This document shows positions 54,447 to 62,516 of a DNA stretch of 64,000 nt, one piece after another. The notes under the pieces are model-generated. The model had not been told where the DNA came from. It made no database searches and saw only the letters and a program-made list of their open reading frames with translations. The DNA is from Gelidibacter pelagius (GTDB lineage Bacteria > Bacteroidota > Bacteroidia > Flavobacteriales > Flavobacteriaceae). Position numbers and translations under genes: made by a program. The stretch lies in NCBI RefSeq assembly GCF_017581925.1, contig NZ_JAGEVG010000003.1, forward strand, positions 124,001-188,000, given 5' to 3'. The stretch's first letter is position 1. Each line of letters opens with the position of its first letter.

Positions 54447-55670
54447 ATGTTTCACTACGATCTTCCGAATATCCAAGTACAGCGATTAGCCGTCAAATTA
54501 AACCCTGCAGCTGAAAAGCTGGTTATGCAAACTGCCCATCCGTGGATCTTCTCAAAAAACATTGAGAAGATCAACAAACCAGGAGAGGCAGGAGATATCG
54601 CCATTTTATTCCGACAGAAATCCAATGACCTGTACGGCGTTGGCTTGTACGATCCTGAGTCGCCCATTCAAATTAAAATGCTGCATTATTATAGCGGAAA
54701 AGCTATTGATAAGTCATTTTTTTCAGAAAAGATAAACGAAGCCTTCGCTTTAAGAAAACCACTCTTGGCGACAAGCACCAATAGTTACCGCTTATTGTTT
54801 GGTGAAAATGACGGCTTCCCAGGGTTTATCGCAGATGTTTACGCCAATGTGATGGTTGTGAAATTGTATTCGGCCATTTGGTTTCCTTATTTAAAGGACA
54901 TTTTACAGGTGTTGATTGAGGTCTCAGAATGTGAAACTGTGGTGTTGCGACTTAGCCGCAATCTTCAAGCACATAATCATTTTGATTTACAGGACGGCAT
55001 GATTTTATACGGGACGTTGGAAAACGAAGAAGTAGAATTTGTCGAACACGGTGTGCTGTTCACCGCGAACGTGATTAAAGGCCATAAAACAGGCTATTTT
55101 TTAGACCATCGCGAAAACCGAAAGAGAGTCGGCGTCTTAGCCAAAAACAAAACCGTCCTGGATGTTTTTTCTTATGCAGGTGGATTTTCAGTCCATGCTT
55201 TGGCTGGTGGGGCAAAAGAAGTGACTAGCGTTGACATTAGTAAACAAGCCTTGGAATTGGCAACTTCAAATGCGGCTTTAAATGGTTGTGTTGACAACCA
55301 TCTGACATTGGCTGGCGATGCATTTTTAATTCTTGAACAATTGGTTGAAGAGGGAAATACCTACGATGTGGTGGTTATCGATCCGCCATCTTTTGCAAAG
55401 AGCCAAAAAGAAGTAGCTACGGCAAAACATAAGTACACCCAATTGGCACGATTAGGTGCTAAGTTGGTATCTAAGAATGGTGTTTTGGTATTGGCTTCGT
55501 GTTCATCACGTGTAGTGGCCGATGACTTTTTTGAGATCAACGAATCCACACTTCGTTCCACTGGACGACAATTTGTAATCCAAGACAAAACCTATCACGA
55601 TAGTGATCATCCCGTTACGTTCAAGGAAGGCGCCTATTTAAAATGTGGGTATTACAAATTCTCCTCTTGA
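54447..55670 (+). CDS. RlmI-like 23S rRNA (cytosine-C5) methyltransferase
   Basis: 407 residues with a PUA domain (about 1-75, HPWIFSKNIEKINKPGEAGDIAILF) and a Rossmann methyltransferase domain. SAM-binding block VLDVFSYAGGFSVHALAGGAKEVTSVDIS is near residues 233-260, and the catalytic DPPSFAKSQ and CSSR motifs follow. E. coli RlmI methylates C1962 of 23S rRNA. Substrate is inferred by family only. The gene converges on the microprotein at 55761. Confidence 0.92.
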   Translation: MFHYDLPNIQVQRLAVKLNPAAEKLVMQTAHPWIFSKNIEKINKPGEAGDIAILFRQKSNDLYGVGLYDPESPIQIKMLHYYSGKAIDKSFFSEKINEAFALRKPLLATSTNSYRLLFGENDGFPGFIADVYANVMVVKLYSAIWFPYLKDILQVLIEVSECETVVLRLSRNLQAHNHFDLQDGMILYGTLENEEVEFVEHGVLFTANVIKGHKTGYFLDHRENRKRVGVLAKNKTVLDVFSYAGGFSVHALAGGAKEVTSVDISKQALELATSNAALNGCVDNHLTLAGDAFLILEQLVEEGNTYDVVVIDPPSFAKSQKEVATAKHKYTQLARLGAKLVSKNGVLVLASCSSRVVADDFFEINESTLRSTGRQFVIQDKTYHDSDHPVTFKEGAYLKCGYYKFSS

Positions 55671-55720
55671 TTATAAAGACGAAGTATTCTATTGTGAGAA
55701 TATAAAAGGTATGAAATAAT

Positions 55721-55757
55721 TTTGCCACTGTTAAGGTCAATCACCAACAGTGGCAAA
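55721..55757. repeat. Hairpin with CCAACAGTGGC core
   Basis: TTTGCCACTGTT (55721-55732) pairs perfectly with AACAGTGGCAAA (55746-55757) over 12 bases, between converging genes. Related sequences recur near 59142-59170 and 59780-59812. No T-run follows, so it may serve as a bidirectional barrier or be a repeat. Confidence 0.7.
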
Positions 55758-55760
55758 GGT

Positions 55761-55937
55761 TTAAATTACAGTTTGTCTCACTTTCACTAATGAAGAACCT
55801 ATAATATTCAGCACAAATCCTATAGTGGCAAGACCGCCCGCAATCATATTCATTCTGCTGGAACCTGGATATTGAATGATCAAGAAGAAACTGATAGCCA
55901 AGGCTATTAAACTGATTATATAGATTGTTTTCTTCAT
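55761..55937 (-). CDS. Small two-helix membrane microprotein (58 aa)
   Basis: A short frame from an ATG at 55937 to TAA at 55761-55763: start MKKTIYIISLIALAISFFLI, then a Gly/Pro/Ser turn (QYPGSSRMNM), then a second hydrophobic stretch (IAGGLATIGFVLNIIG) and a short basic end. Two membrane segments are predicted. No homology recognised. The hydrophobic/hydrophilic pattern and Met/Lys-rich start support a real gene, but short AT-rich frames arise by chance. Confidence 0.5.
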   Translation of the reverse strand: MKKTIYIISLIALAISFFLIIQYPGSSRMNMIAGGLATIGFVLNIIGSSLVKVRQTVI

Positions 55938-56026
55938 TATTTTGAGATTTATAGTATAGAAGTCGTTGTTATTTCGCTGAAATACAGCAAAAACCCATAT
56001 TTATATTTTATAGGAAAGTAGATGTT

Positions 56027-56617
56027 TTAGTTTTCGGCTGCAGGTGTGATCATAACGTGCGAACGGTGCGTATTGGCATCCATTAGCCATGGCATGCCTG
56101 GCAATCCAGGTTGGGTAGGCAAACCGGTTTCTTCAGCAGTCATATAAGGTCTGTATAATACATACCGAATTCTACTGTTTTTCAATTCACCACTTTCAAA
56201 ATCGTGATCTTCCTGTTTGGCGTTCACCACATAAACTGCAGCGGGCTCTTTTGGCATCAACAATGCTTCTGCATCGATTTCCTTTTTACGGAGTTCTCGC
56301 TTTTCTACTTCAGTTTTTCCTTCAGCAATATATTCACGACCTCTGGCCATATAGGCCTCGAGCTTGTCGCTATAACACGATACACTAATGCGATCTTTGT
56401 TGGGGTCGTCCGCCAGACAGACCAAGCCGTTGTTGCCCTCACGTATGGTGATCAGTTCGCCTTCTTGGTTATAGCCCAGAATTTTTGCACCTTCTTTATA
56501 CATTTCAGGAGCGGCATAAAGCGCAGTTTTAATTTGGCTTTCTACAGTTGGTATCTTTGTCTGGCCAATGGCTGACGAGAAACAAACTAGTGTGGATAAT
56601 AGAAATAAATTTTTCAT
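56027..56617 (-). CDS. Exported protein of unknown function
   Basis: 196 residues with a signal peptide (MKNLFLLSTLVCFSSAIGQ). The mature part starts TKIPTVESQIKTALYAAPEMYKEGAKILGYNQEGELITIREGNNGLVCLADD, with a basic/acidic helix (KTEVEKRELRKKEIDAEAL) and a Pro/Gly-rich end (TQPGLPGMPWLMDANTHRSHVMI). I know no named domain. The two Cys residues (LVCLADD, VSCYSDK) could form a disulfide in the periplasm. It has no clear promoter and is divergent from the GH20 gene. Confidence 0.7.
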   Translation of the reverse strand: MKNLFLLSTLVCFSSAIGQTKIPTVESQIKTALYAAPEMYKEGAKILGYNQEGELITIREGNNGLVCLADDPNKDRISVSCYSDKLEAYMARGREYIAEGKTEVEKRELRKKEIDAEALLMPKEPAAVYVVNAKQEDHDFESGELKNSRIRYVLYRPYMTAEETGLPTQPGLPGMPWLMDANTHRSHVMITPAAEN

Positions 56618-56802
56618 AAGTGAATTTTATTATTGGACTGCTTAAGATACAAAACTTATTGGAAATAACTTAATAAAATAGGCCGTAGAATATTCTTGCA
56701 ATAAAGAATCATTAGGATTGAAAGATCGTTAAACGAGAGATCTGTTGTGAAATTTAATTATCTTGACCCTCTTAAGATAACCACTTCACTTTCGATTTTA
56801 AA

Positions 56803-59091
56803 ATGATGAGATATTTCAAAGCCCTATTGCTCTGTGTTTTATTCATGGCGTTTTCCTGTAAAAAGAAGGCCGTTGAAAAAACCGGAATCATTCCACAGCC
56901 TAATTTTATAAATTATCAAGATGGAACTTTTCTAATTACAGAAAACACCACTATTGTAGCTGAGGATTCAAAGGAAGGGAATTGGAATGCTGCTGAATTG
57001 AAGTCGTTTTTGGATGAGAATTTTGATTTGAATATAGAAATCTCATCTGAATCTCAATCGAATGCCATACAGTTAATAGTGAACAACGACGAAACTGATG
57101 ACGAAGCCTATCAATTAGAAGTTTCTAAATCGGGCGTTTTAATCACTGCCAATTCCTACCACGGCGTGTTTTATGGGATACAGACCTTGAAGCAGTTGCT
57201 GACCCCAAAAACCATAATAAAGAAACCTGTACTTAATTTTGTCGATATTACTGACGGTCCAGAGTTTGGCTGGCGCGGGATGATGTTGGATGTGTCGCGT
57301 CATTTTTTGGAAAAAGATTCGGTTAAAAAAGTCATTGATATTTTGGCCATGCATAAAATGAACAAGCTGCATTGGCATTTGGTAGATGGCATTGGTTGGC
57401 GAATTGAAATTGATAAATATCCAGAATTGACTAAAAAGGGAGCCTGGAGGAAAGTAAAGGAATATAAAAAACCTTGGGAAGACTTTGAGGTGACTTATAA
57501 GGATAGTGAAGGCGAAATCTATGGTGGTTTTTATACCAAAGACGATATCAAAGAAATTGTAGCCTACGCTGCCGAACGTTATATTGATGTGATTCCGGAA
57601 ATTGAAATGCCTGGACATTCGGAAGCAGCCTTACAATGTTATCCTGAGTTTATTTGCGAAGATGCCGAAAACACAGGCGTTTACTGTGCAGGAAATGACG
57701 GCTCTTTTGAATTTTTACAGAATATTATTGATGAAGTTGTGGAATTGTTTCCCTATCAATATCTGCATATTGGTGGGGATGAAGTAGGGAAGGAGGCCTG
57801 GTTGAATTGTAAGAGATGTCAAAAACGAATGCGAGACGAGAGTTTGCAAAATGGCGAAGAACTGCAAAGCTATTTTGTAAAACGTATGGAGAAGTTTGTG
57901 CATTCGAAGGATAGAAAGCTAATAGGTTGGGATGAGATTTTAGAAGGTGGATTGCCAGAACGAGCCGCCGTTATGTCTTGGAGAGGCTTTGAAGGCGGAA
58001 TTGAAGCTGCCAACGCTGGACATGATGTGGTCATGTCGCCCGCTGCACCTTTATATTTTGATTATAATCAAGGTACAGGTGAGTTTGAGCCACCGGCATG
58101 GGGTGGTTACAATAACTTACTGGCAGTGTATAATTTCAATCCCGTTCCGGATGATATTGCAGCAGATAAAAGACATCATATCCTAGGTGGACAGGCCAAT
58201 CTTTGGACTGAGCAGATTAAATCCTTAAGCCATATTGAATATATGATGTTGCCAAGACTATCCGCACTTTCAGAAGCGCTTTGGACGGCTCCAGATCAGA
58301 AAAATGAAGAGGAATTCATAAAAAATATCGATGTTCATTTTGATAGATTAAAAGCCTTGGGCTATAACTTTGCCTGGAGTGCGCTTTCACCGGACTATAA
58401 GGTGACGTATGATAAAAATAACAAAAATCAGGTGCTCGAATTAAATAATGAACTGGGTATTTATGACATTCGGTATACCTTGGATGGTTCTGAGCCTTCC
58501 ATGACTTCGGAGCTTTATTCAAAGCCCATCCATTATTCTGATGCGATTGATTTATATGCCCAAACATTTAGAAATGGTGAAGCCATTGGGTTTCCATTGA
58601 AAAAATTGCTTTCTACAAAGTTCACAGAGAAAACTAAGGTAACCTATATCAATCCTTATAATGAAAGTTACAGCGGTGGTGGGGATCAAGCTTTGTTTGA
58701 CAATAAATATGGAAATGCGCGAGGTGACGATTCCAACTGGCAGGGACTTCCTCAAAAGGATTTTGAGGTGATTATGGATTTAGGAGAAACCACGACCTTG
58801 TCATATATTGGATTGAACTTTTTCCAACATCTGTCTTCTACATCGGTCATGTTGCCGACTGAGGTCACTATCGAGATTTCAAAAGATGGGAAAAACTATC
58901 AAACGGTTTACAACCAAACGTTTGAAACGATTAAGGACAGAGATCCAATCATTAAAAGAATCGAAACAGATTTTGAAAAACAAAATGTCAGTATTATTAA
59001 AATCACCGCAAAAAATAGAGGTCAATTACCAGAATGGCATATTCGAGAGGGAGATGCTTGGATTTTTGTGGATGAGGTATCGATAAGATAG
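56803..59091 (+). CDS. Beta-N-acetylhexosaminidase, GH20 lipoprotein
   Basis: 762 residues. A signal peptide and lipobox (FMAFSC, Cys19) make it a lipoprotein; the sequence after Cys (KKKAVEKTG) lacks the acidic surface-export signal, so periplasmic anchoring is likely. Domains: an N-terminal GH20b-type domain, then the GH20 barrel with catalytic Asp-Glu in HIGGDE (322-327) and helpers WHLVDGIGWR and PEIEMPGHSEAA; a C-terminal chitobiase-type beta domain (ELNNELGIYDIRYTLDGSEPSMTS); and a discoidin-like domain at the end (about 640-762). It removes terminal GlcNAc/GalNAc from chitin- or glycan-derived oligomers. Confidence 0.93.
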   Translation: MMRYFKALLLCVLFMAFSCKKKAVEKTGIIPQPNFINYQDGTFLITENTTIVAEDSKEGNWNAAELKSFLDENFDLNIEISSESQSNAIQLIVNNDETDDEAYQLEVSKSGVLITANSYHGVFYGIQTLKQLLTPKTIIKKPVLNFVDITDGPEFGWRGMMLDVSRHFLEKDSVKKVIDILAMHKMNKLHWHLVDGIGWRIEIDKYPELTKKGAWRKVKEYKKPWEDFEVTYKDSEGEIYGGFYTKDDIKEIVAYAAERYIDVIPEIEMPGHSEAALQCYPEFICEDAENTGVYCAGNDGSFEFLQNIIDEVVELFPYQYLHIGGDEVGKEAWLNCKRCQKRMRDESLQNGEELQSYFVKRMEKFVHSKDRKLIGWDEILEGGLPERAAVMSWRGFEGGIEAANAGHDVVMSPAAPLYFDYNQGTGEFEPPAWGGYNNLLAVYNFNPVPDDIAADKRHHILGGQANLWTEQIKSLSHIEYMMLPRLSALSEALWTAPDQKNEEEFIKNIDVHFDRLKALGYNFAWSALSPDYKVTYDKNNKNQVLELNNELGIYDIRYTLDGSEPSMTSELYSKPIHYSDAIDLYAQTFRNGEAIGFPLKKLLSTKFTEKTKVTYINPYNESYSGGGDQALFDNKYGNARGDDSNWQGLPQKDFEVIMDLGETTTLSYIGLNFFQHLSSTSVMLPTEVTIEISKDGKNYQTVYNQTFETIKDRDPIIKRIETDFEKQNVSIIKITAKNRGQLPEWHIREGDAWIFVDEVSIR

Positions 59092-59141
59092 CATCTCTGA
59101 GATTTATAAGGAATTCAAGGTTTTATAAACAACAATTGGAA

Positions 59142-59170
59142 ACTGTTGGAGGAAAACACCAACAGTGGCG
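59142..59170. repeat. Second CCAACAGTGGC-type hairpin, after the GH20 gene
   Basis: ACTGTTGG (59142-59149) pairs with CCAACAGT (59159-59166), in the context GGAAACTGTTGGAGGAAAAC...CCAACAGTGGCG. A third diverged copy, with CAACAATGGCG, lies at about 59780-59812. Confidence 0.6.
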
Positions 59171-59249
59171 AAAAATTTGAGGACATCCACAGTTGCGAAA
59201 AATTCTTGTTTGTGTAAAGTATTGGAAATCTCGTAGGGTTATAAGAGAT

Positions 59250-59657
59250 TCAACTCGTTTGAATTCCAATCGTGTTAAAAAACTCTTTTATCTCTGAGAT
59301 ATCTTTTTGGCTTTTAACGTCTATCAAATCTCTCGTTTTGCCGTTGTTAAGTTTTAAACGCAACATCTTTCTGCCAAAAAACTGCTTTTCGTTTAGCGAA
59401 CTTATGTCCGATAATTTCAGTTTTTCAGATGCTGTTTTTTTTAATAATTGATAAGCTATCAAGACGATTATAGCAAGTCCAAGAAGTATCCAGATAAAGC
59501 CCATCCATTCAAATTGCTTTTTATCCAAAACAAATACTGGAAAAAGAACGGAATTGGCAAGCACAAAACCCAGCGAGATTTTCAGTAATAAAAACTGTGT
59601 TTTTAATCCATCTTTTATCTCAATCGACTTTTCTTTTTCGTTAAATGTGATTTTCAT
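59250..59657 (-). CDS. Two-helix membrane protein with PH-like C-terminal region
   Basis: 135 residues, no signal peptide. Two membrane helices (FLLLKISLGFVLANSVLFPVFVL and WMGFIWILLGLAIIVLIAYQLL), then a basic beta-rich part (LKLSDISSLNEKQFFGRKMLRLKLNNGK) that resembles bacterial PH-like domains, and a short C-terminal helix (SEIKEFFNTIG). I know no function. The protein at 60405-60935 has the same topology. The ATG at 59657 is first in frame. It is the first gene of the accessory-looking region. Confidence 0.6.
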   Translation of the reverse strand: MKITFNEKEKSIEIKDGLKTQFLLLKISLGFVLANSVLFPVFVLDKKQFEWMGFIWILLGLAIIVLIAYQLLKKTASEKLKLSDISSLNEKQFFGRKMLRLKLNNGKTRDLIDVKSQKDISEIKEFFNTIGIQTS

Positions 59658-59858
59658 CGGTCTGTTTCTTAAAATGTTTGATAGTTCATTTATCGGAGTA
59701 CCAATATAACTATTATGTTCAGAATTTTTTGAGTCATCTTTGCCCAGTTCTTTTAAAGAATGAAGTCAAGAGCTGTTTTGAAACTGTTTATGGAAAACAC
59801 CAACAATGGCGACGTAGATATTACAACTCATTTTGAGCTATTCCCAAACGCATCTTAA

Positions 59859-60350
59859 CTAATAGTAAAGCCCATTCTCAATGATCGCATTTATTGCCTT
59901 TGTTTCGTGCAGTTCTAACGCATCATAAACATCCTTATCCAAATTACTTTTCACACCAATAAAATCCATCGTATAATTTTTCAATATTTCATTAAAAATA
60001 AGGTTTACTCTATTGACATGGTAATCGGAAGTAATAATTGTCAGCTTAATATTTTCCAATGCAGATAGGATTTCTTTTGCTTTTACGGCATCTTCAACGG
60101 TGTTTCCTGACAAGGCAAAATCTAAGAAAACGGCTTCTGGTATTCCGTTTTCAATCAAATACTGTTTTGCCAATAAGGCATGCGCATGTTCTGAAGTATT
60201 AAAATGTTCGCCCCATCCTCCCGTACAAAGTATGAGGTTTCCTGTCTTATAATGATTGACGCAATAATTCAATCGGCATAGCGAAATATCACTTAGTTTT
60301 CCGGAAGGTGAATTTGGACTGCCTAATATGATTAAAACTTCTTTTTTCAT
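59859..60350 (-). CDS. DUF218 (YdcF/SanA-like) protein
   Basis: 163 residues with the DUF218 Rossmann-like core: ILGSPNSPSGKLS at the start, LILCTGGWGEH, FALSGNTVEDAVKAKEIL and IITSDYHVNRVNLIF. Members such as SanA, ElyC and YdcF act around the cell envelope. No signal peptide or membrane helix is seen, so this version is probably cytoplasmic. Length is short but complete for the domain. It lies between two small membrane proteins with shared topology. Confidence 0.8.
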   Translation of the reverse strand: MKKEVLIILGSPNSPSGKLSDISLCRLNYCVNHYKTGNLILCTGGWGEHFNTSEHAHALLAKQYLIENGIPEAVFLDFALSGNTVEDAVKAKEILSALENIKLTIITSDYHVNRVNLIFNEILKNYTMDFIGVKSNLDKDVYDALELHETKAINAIIENGLYY

Positions 60351-60404
60351 GACTGATCAATTTGTTGACAAATAACTGATGGTATTATTTTGGTTGTACG
60401 CGGC

Positions 60405-60935
60405 TTAAGTTTTTTTGAATTCTGTTCGTGAGTTCTTTAGTTGTCTAAAAGCAAATTTCTCTTGAAATTCGCCACTATTTAAAATACGCTCTAAATCATT
60501 TTTTGATGTTCTATTTCTTAAAAGAATTTCGAAATTGTGTTTTTCTCCAGATGTCTCAGTGATCTCGATATAGTTCTTATTTCCAAATATGGAATGTGTG
60601 GACCAGCTGCCATAATCGGTGTATTTCAAATAGATTTTTTCTAATTGATTTAGCGTCACGTTTTTTTTCAATCCATCTTTTTCAATATGGATTATCCCAT
60701 CGGATATTTTAAAAACCCCGATAGTTTTCGGTTTTATAAAAGACTGACCAAATAAATAAAAAATTCCAATTAAGTATATTAAAAATGCGGCGTATTTTAA
60801 ATATATGTTTTGGTTCTCTTTGTCAATAAAAAAGAGATAAACAGTTGTGATCAAAAAAAGTATTGTAATGAAGAGGCGAAACACTTTGCTATATTCTTTG
60901 GTTTTAACTATTTCGGTTTGGAAGTCTGAATTCAT
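60405..60935 (-). CDS. Two-helix membrane protein with PH-like C-terminal region
   Basis: 176 residues: two membrane helices near the N-terminus (VFRLFITILFLITTVYLFFI and YLKYAAFLIYLIGIFYLFGQSFI), then a beta-rich cytoplasmic part (IGVFKISDGIIHIEKDGLKKNVTLNQLEKIYLKY) resembling bacterial PH domains, and a basic helix. It shares topology, not clear sequence, with the protein at 59250. Function unknown. The 54-base gap to the DUF218 gene suggests co-transcription. Confidence 0.6.
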   Translation of the reverse strand: MNSDFQTEIVKTKEYSKVFRLFITILFLITTVYLFFIDKENQNIYLKYAAFLIYLIGIFYLFGQSFIKPKTIGVFKISDGIIHIEKDGLKKNVTLNQLEKIYLKYTDYGSWSTHSIFGNKNYIEITETSGEKHNFEILLRNRTSKNDLERILNSGEFQEKFAFRQLKNSRTEFKKT

Positions 60936-61073
60936 TTTTAAAAATTCTGGGTGAAGCTTATCTTAAAACTGTGGCGTATCTTGGGACGAACCTTTCCAAG
61001 TGGGCGAGGACAAGCCACCCGCCAGGACGATTCTATCGGGCTGGTTGCTTAGACACGTTGTGGTGTGTAGTTT
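60936..61073. repeat. Spacer A: cassette-like spacer ending ACACGTTGTGGTGTG
   Basis: Holds GGGCGAGGACAAGCCACCCGCC and ends ACACGTTGTGGTGTG (61054-61068), six bases from the parE stop. The GTTGTGGTG core recurs beside the next toxin-antitoxin module. Confidence 0.55.
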
Positions 61074-61373
61074 TTATTCGTTTATTCTCTTTTTTAAATC
61101 CATTCTCTCGTGTAAAATTCTTGTGATTTCAACATAGTTATCATTCATTGTTCGATAGAAAATGATATGTCTATTCGATTTTATTCCAAGAAGATTTTGA
61201 GTAATTTCGTTATAGTTTTTTCCTAAACTTGGGTTGTCAGCAATTTTTTGACAGTCAGAAATTAGCGATTCATAGTAAATATCCGCTTGCTTTTCTGACC
61301 ATACTTCAAACGTATAATCCCAGATTTTCGATAAATCTTCAACGGCTTTGTTTGTAAGCTTAAAATTAGCCAT
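61074..61373 (-). CDS. parE: ParE-type toxin
   Basis: 99 residues of the RelE/ParE superfamily. The family landmarks YYESLISDCQKIADNPSLGKNY and IKSNRHIIFYRTMNDNYVEITRILHERMDLKKRI are intact. ParE toxins inhibit DNA gyrase, and the same fold in RelE cuts mRNA; the ParE-like C-terminus favours gyrase as target. It overlaps the end of the antitoxin gene by eight bases, the usual antitoxin-first arrangement. It is followed by spacer A. Confidence 0.9.
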   Translation of the reverse strand: MANFKLTNKAVEDLSKIWDYTFEVWSEKQADIYYESLISDCQKIADNPSLGKNYNEITQNLLGIKSNRHIIFYRTMNDNYVEITRILHERMDLKKRINE

Positions 61374-61617
61374 TTAAGTTCTTTTTCGATTTTAGAGATT
61401 CAAGATGCTTTTTAGGATCAAAATCGTGCGCGATTCCGCTATCAATGCCGTCTTGGATTGCGTTCCTCAGTGCAATGACCTTAGTTTCTTCTTCTTCTAA
61501 AAGCCTCAATCCAGCCCTTATAACTTCACTTGCATTTTTAAATCGCCCCTCCTTGATTCGACTTTGAACAAATTCTTCAAAATAATTTCCGAGTGATATT
61601 GATGTGTTTTTGCTCAT
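61366..61617 (-). CDS. parD: ParD-type antitoxin
   Basis: About 83 residues from the ATG at 61617; the frame extends 16 residues further upstream, but MSKNTSISLGNYFEEF is the usual start. The N-terminal ribbon-helix-helix (SISLGNYFEEFVQSRIKEGRFKNASEVIRAGLRLLEEEE) binds the operator, and the tail (GIAHDFDPKKHLESLKSK) wraps the toxin. It is first in the parDE operon and overlaps parE by eight bases. Autoregulation is expected. Confidence 0.9.
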   Translation of the reverse strand: MSKNTSISLGNYFEEFVQSRIKEGRFKNASEVIRAGLRLLEEEETKVIALRNAIQDGIDSGIAHDFDPKKHLESLKSKKNLNG

Positions 61618-61665
61618 TTTATTTCTACTTTTCTCAAATGTACCAAAAATTGGTAAAACATCCAA

Positions 61666-61927
61666 CTCTTCGAATTCTGAGTAAGGTTTTTTTAATGTTC
61701 TGAAAATCGACTTTTAGTGTTTTTAGATTTTCTTGAAAGGTTAGCTTTTAGAGATTAATTTTTTCCAGAAATGGGAGGAATTACACACAGCGTTTTTATG
61801 CATGATGAGTGGCGTGGTTAAGCACCTAATTCAGCAAATAAATACCGAATAGAAAATCCGCGAGGATTTTCGTAAGTAGGCGAGAACCAGCCATTAATTA
61901 TACACGGCTTGTTGTGGTGCGTTTTTT
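61666..61927. repeat. Spacer B: hairpin spacer between parDE and the antitoxin gene
   Basis: From about 61778 it reads TTACACACAGCGTTTTTATGC, then GTGGCGTGGTTAAGCACC, a hairpin GAAAATCC/GGATTTTC (61852-61859 and 61864-61871), AGAACC...ATTAATTATACACGGC and GTTGTGGTGC (61911-61920). The AGAACC...ATTAATTA.ACACGGC part is repeated in spacer C. Confidence 0.65.
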
Positions 61928-62212
61928 TTACGCTGACATTGGTTTCACGTTTATTTGTCCACCTATTGCTTTCAGGACTTTCATTATCGTTCCAAATTGT
62001 GGTTTCGCTCCGTCAGATAATGCCTTGTAAAGACTTGGTCTGCTCATACCGGTTTTCTCCGCAATTTTAGTCATTCCGATTGCCTTTGCAATATGTCCGA
62101 TTGCAACTATCAAGTCAGAACTGTCTCCATCTTCAAGAACTGTATTTAGATATTCAGCAATCATTTCCTCGCTGTCCAAATAGTCTGCTATATCAAATTT
62201 AGTTGTTTCCAT
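61928..62212 (-). CDS. Addiction-module antidote (HigA-like HTH antitoxin)
   Basis: 94 residues from the ATG at 62212 (98 if 62224 is used). It is the putative addiction-module antidote family: ADYLDSEEMIAEYLNTVLEDGD, then a Cro-type HTH (IAEKTGMSRPSLYKALSDGAKPQFGTIMKVLKAIG). Its partner, a Gp49-like toxin, is encoded one base upstream but is broken by two stops. This antitoxin is thus intact but orphaned. It may still repress its own promoter or protect against a related toxin. Confidence 0.87.
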   Translation of the reverse strand: METTKFDIADYLDSEEMIAEYLNTVLEDGDSSDLIVAIGHIAKAIGMTKIAEKTGMSRPSLYKALSDGAKPQFGTIMKVLKAIGGQINVKPMSA

Positions 62213-62213
62213 A

Positions 62214-62516
62214 TCAATCCTCATTTATTCTGTTCCAGATTTTTTTCGCTTTCTCTAAGTCTCTTTGTTGAGTAGATTTATCTCCACCAATTAAAAGTAT
62301 TACGATTTTATTATCTTTTTCTTTGAAATACACTCTGTAACCTTTGGCATAATTAATTCGCATTTCACTAATTCCATCTCCAACAGGCTTACAATATCCA
62401 AAATGCTCATCAGTTTCAAGTTTCTAGATTCGGAAAAGTATTTTGGATTTCGCACGTATATCTTTCAGCTTTCTAATCCACTTATCAAATTCAGATGTCT
62501 TTTAAATGACAATCAT
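62214..62516 (-). pseudogene. Gp49-like toxin gene with two in-frame stop codons
   Basis: The minus-strand frame from ATG at 62514-62516 to TGA at 62214-62216 is 101 codons, exactly the family length. It reads MIVI, stop, KTSEFDKWIRKLKDIRAKSK... RI, stop, KLETDEHFGYCKPVGDG, then ISEMRINYAKGYRVYF, KIVILLIGGDKSTQQRDLEKA and an end KKIWNRINED. Stops are TAA at 62502-62504 (codon 5) and TAG at 62424-62426 (codon 31). Both sit where family members have ordinary residues, so each is a point nonsense mutation. The normal toxin body (YRVYF, GGDKSTQ) is otherwise unbroken. It ends one base before the antitoxin. Confidence 0.85.
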
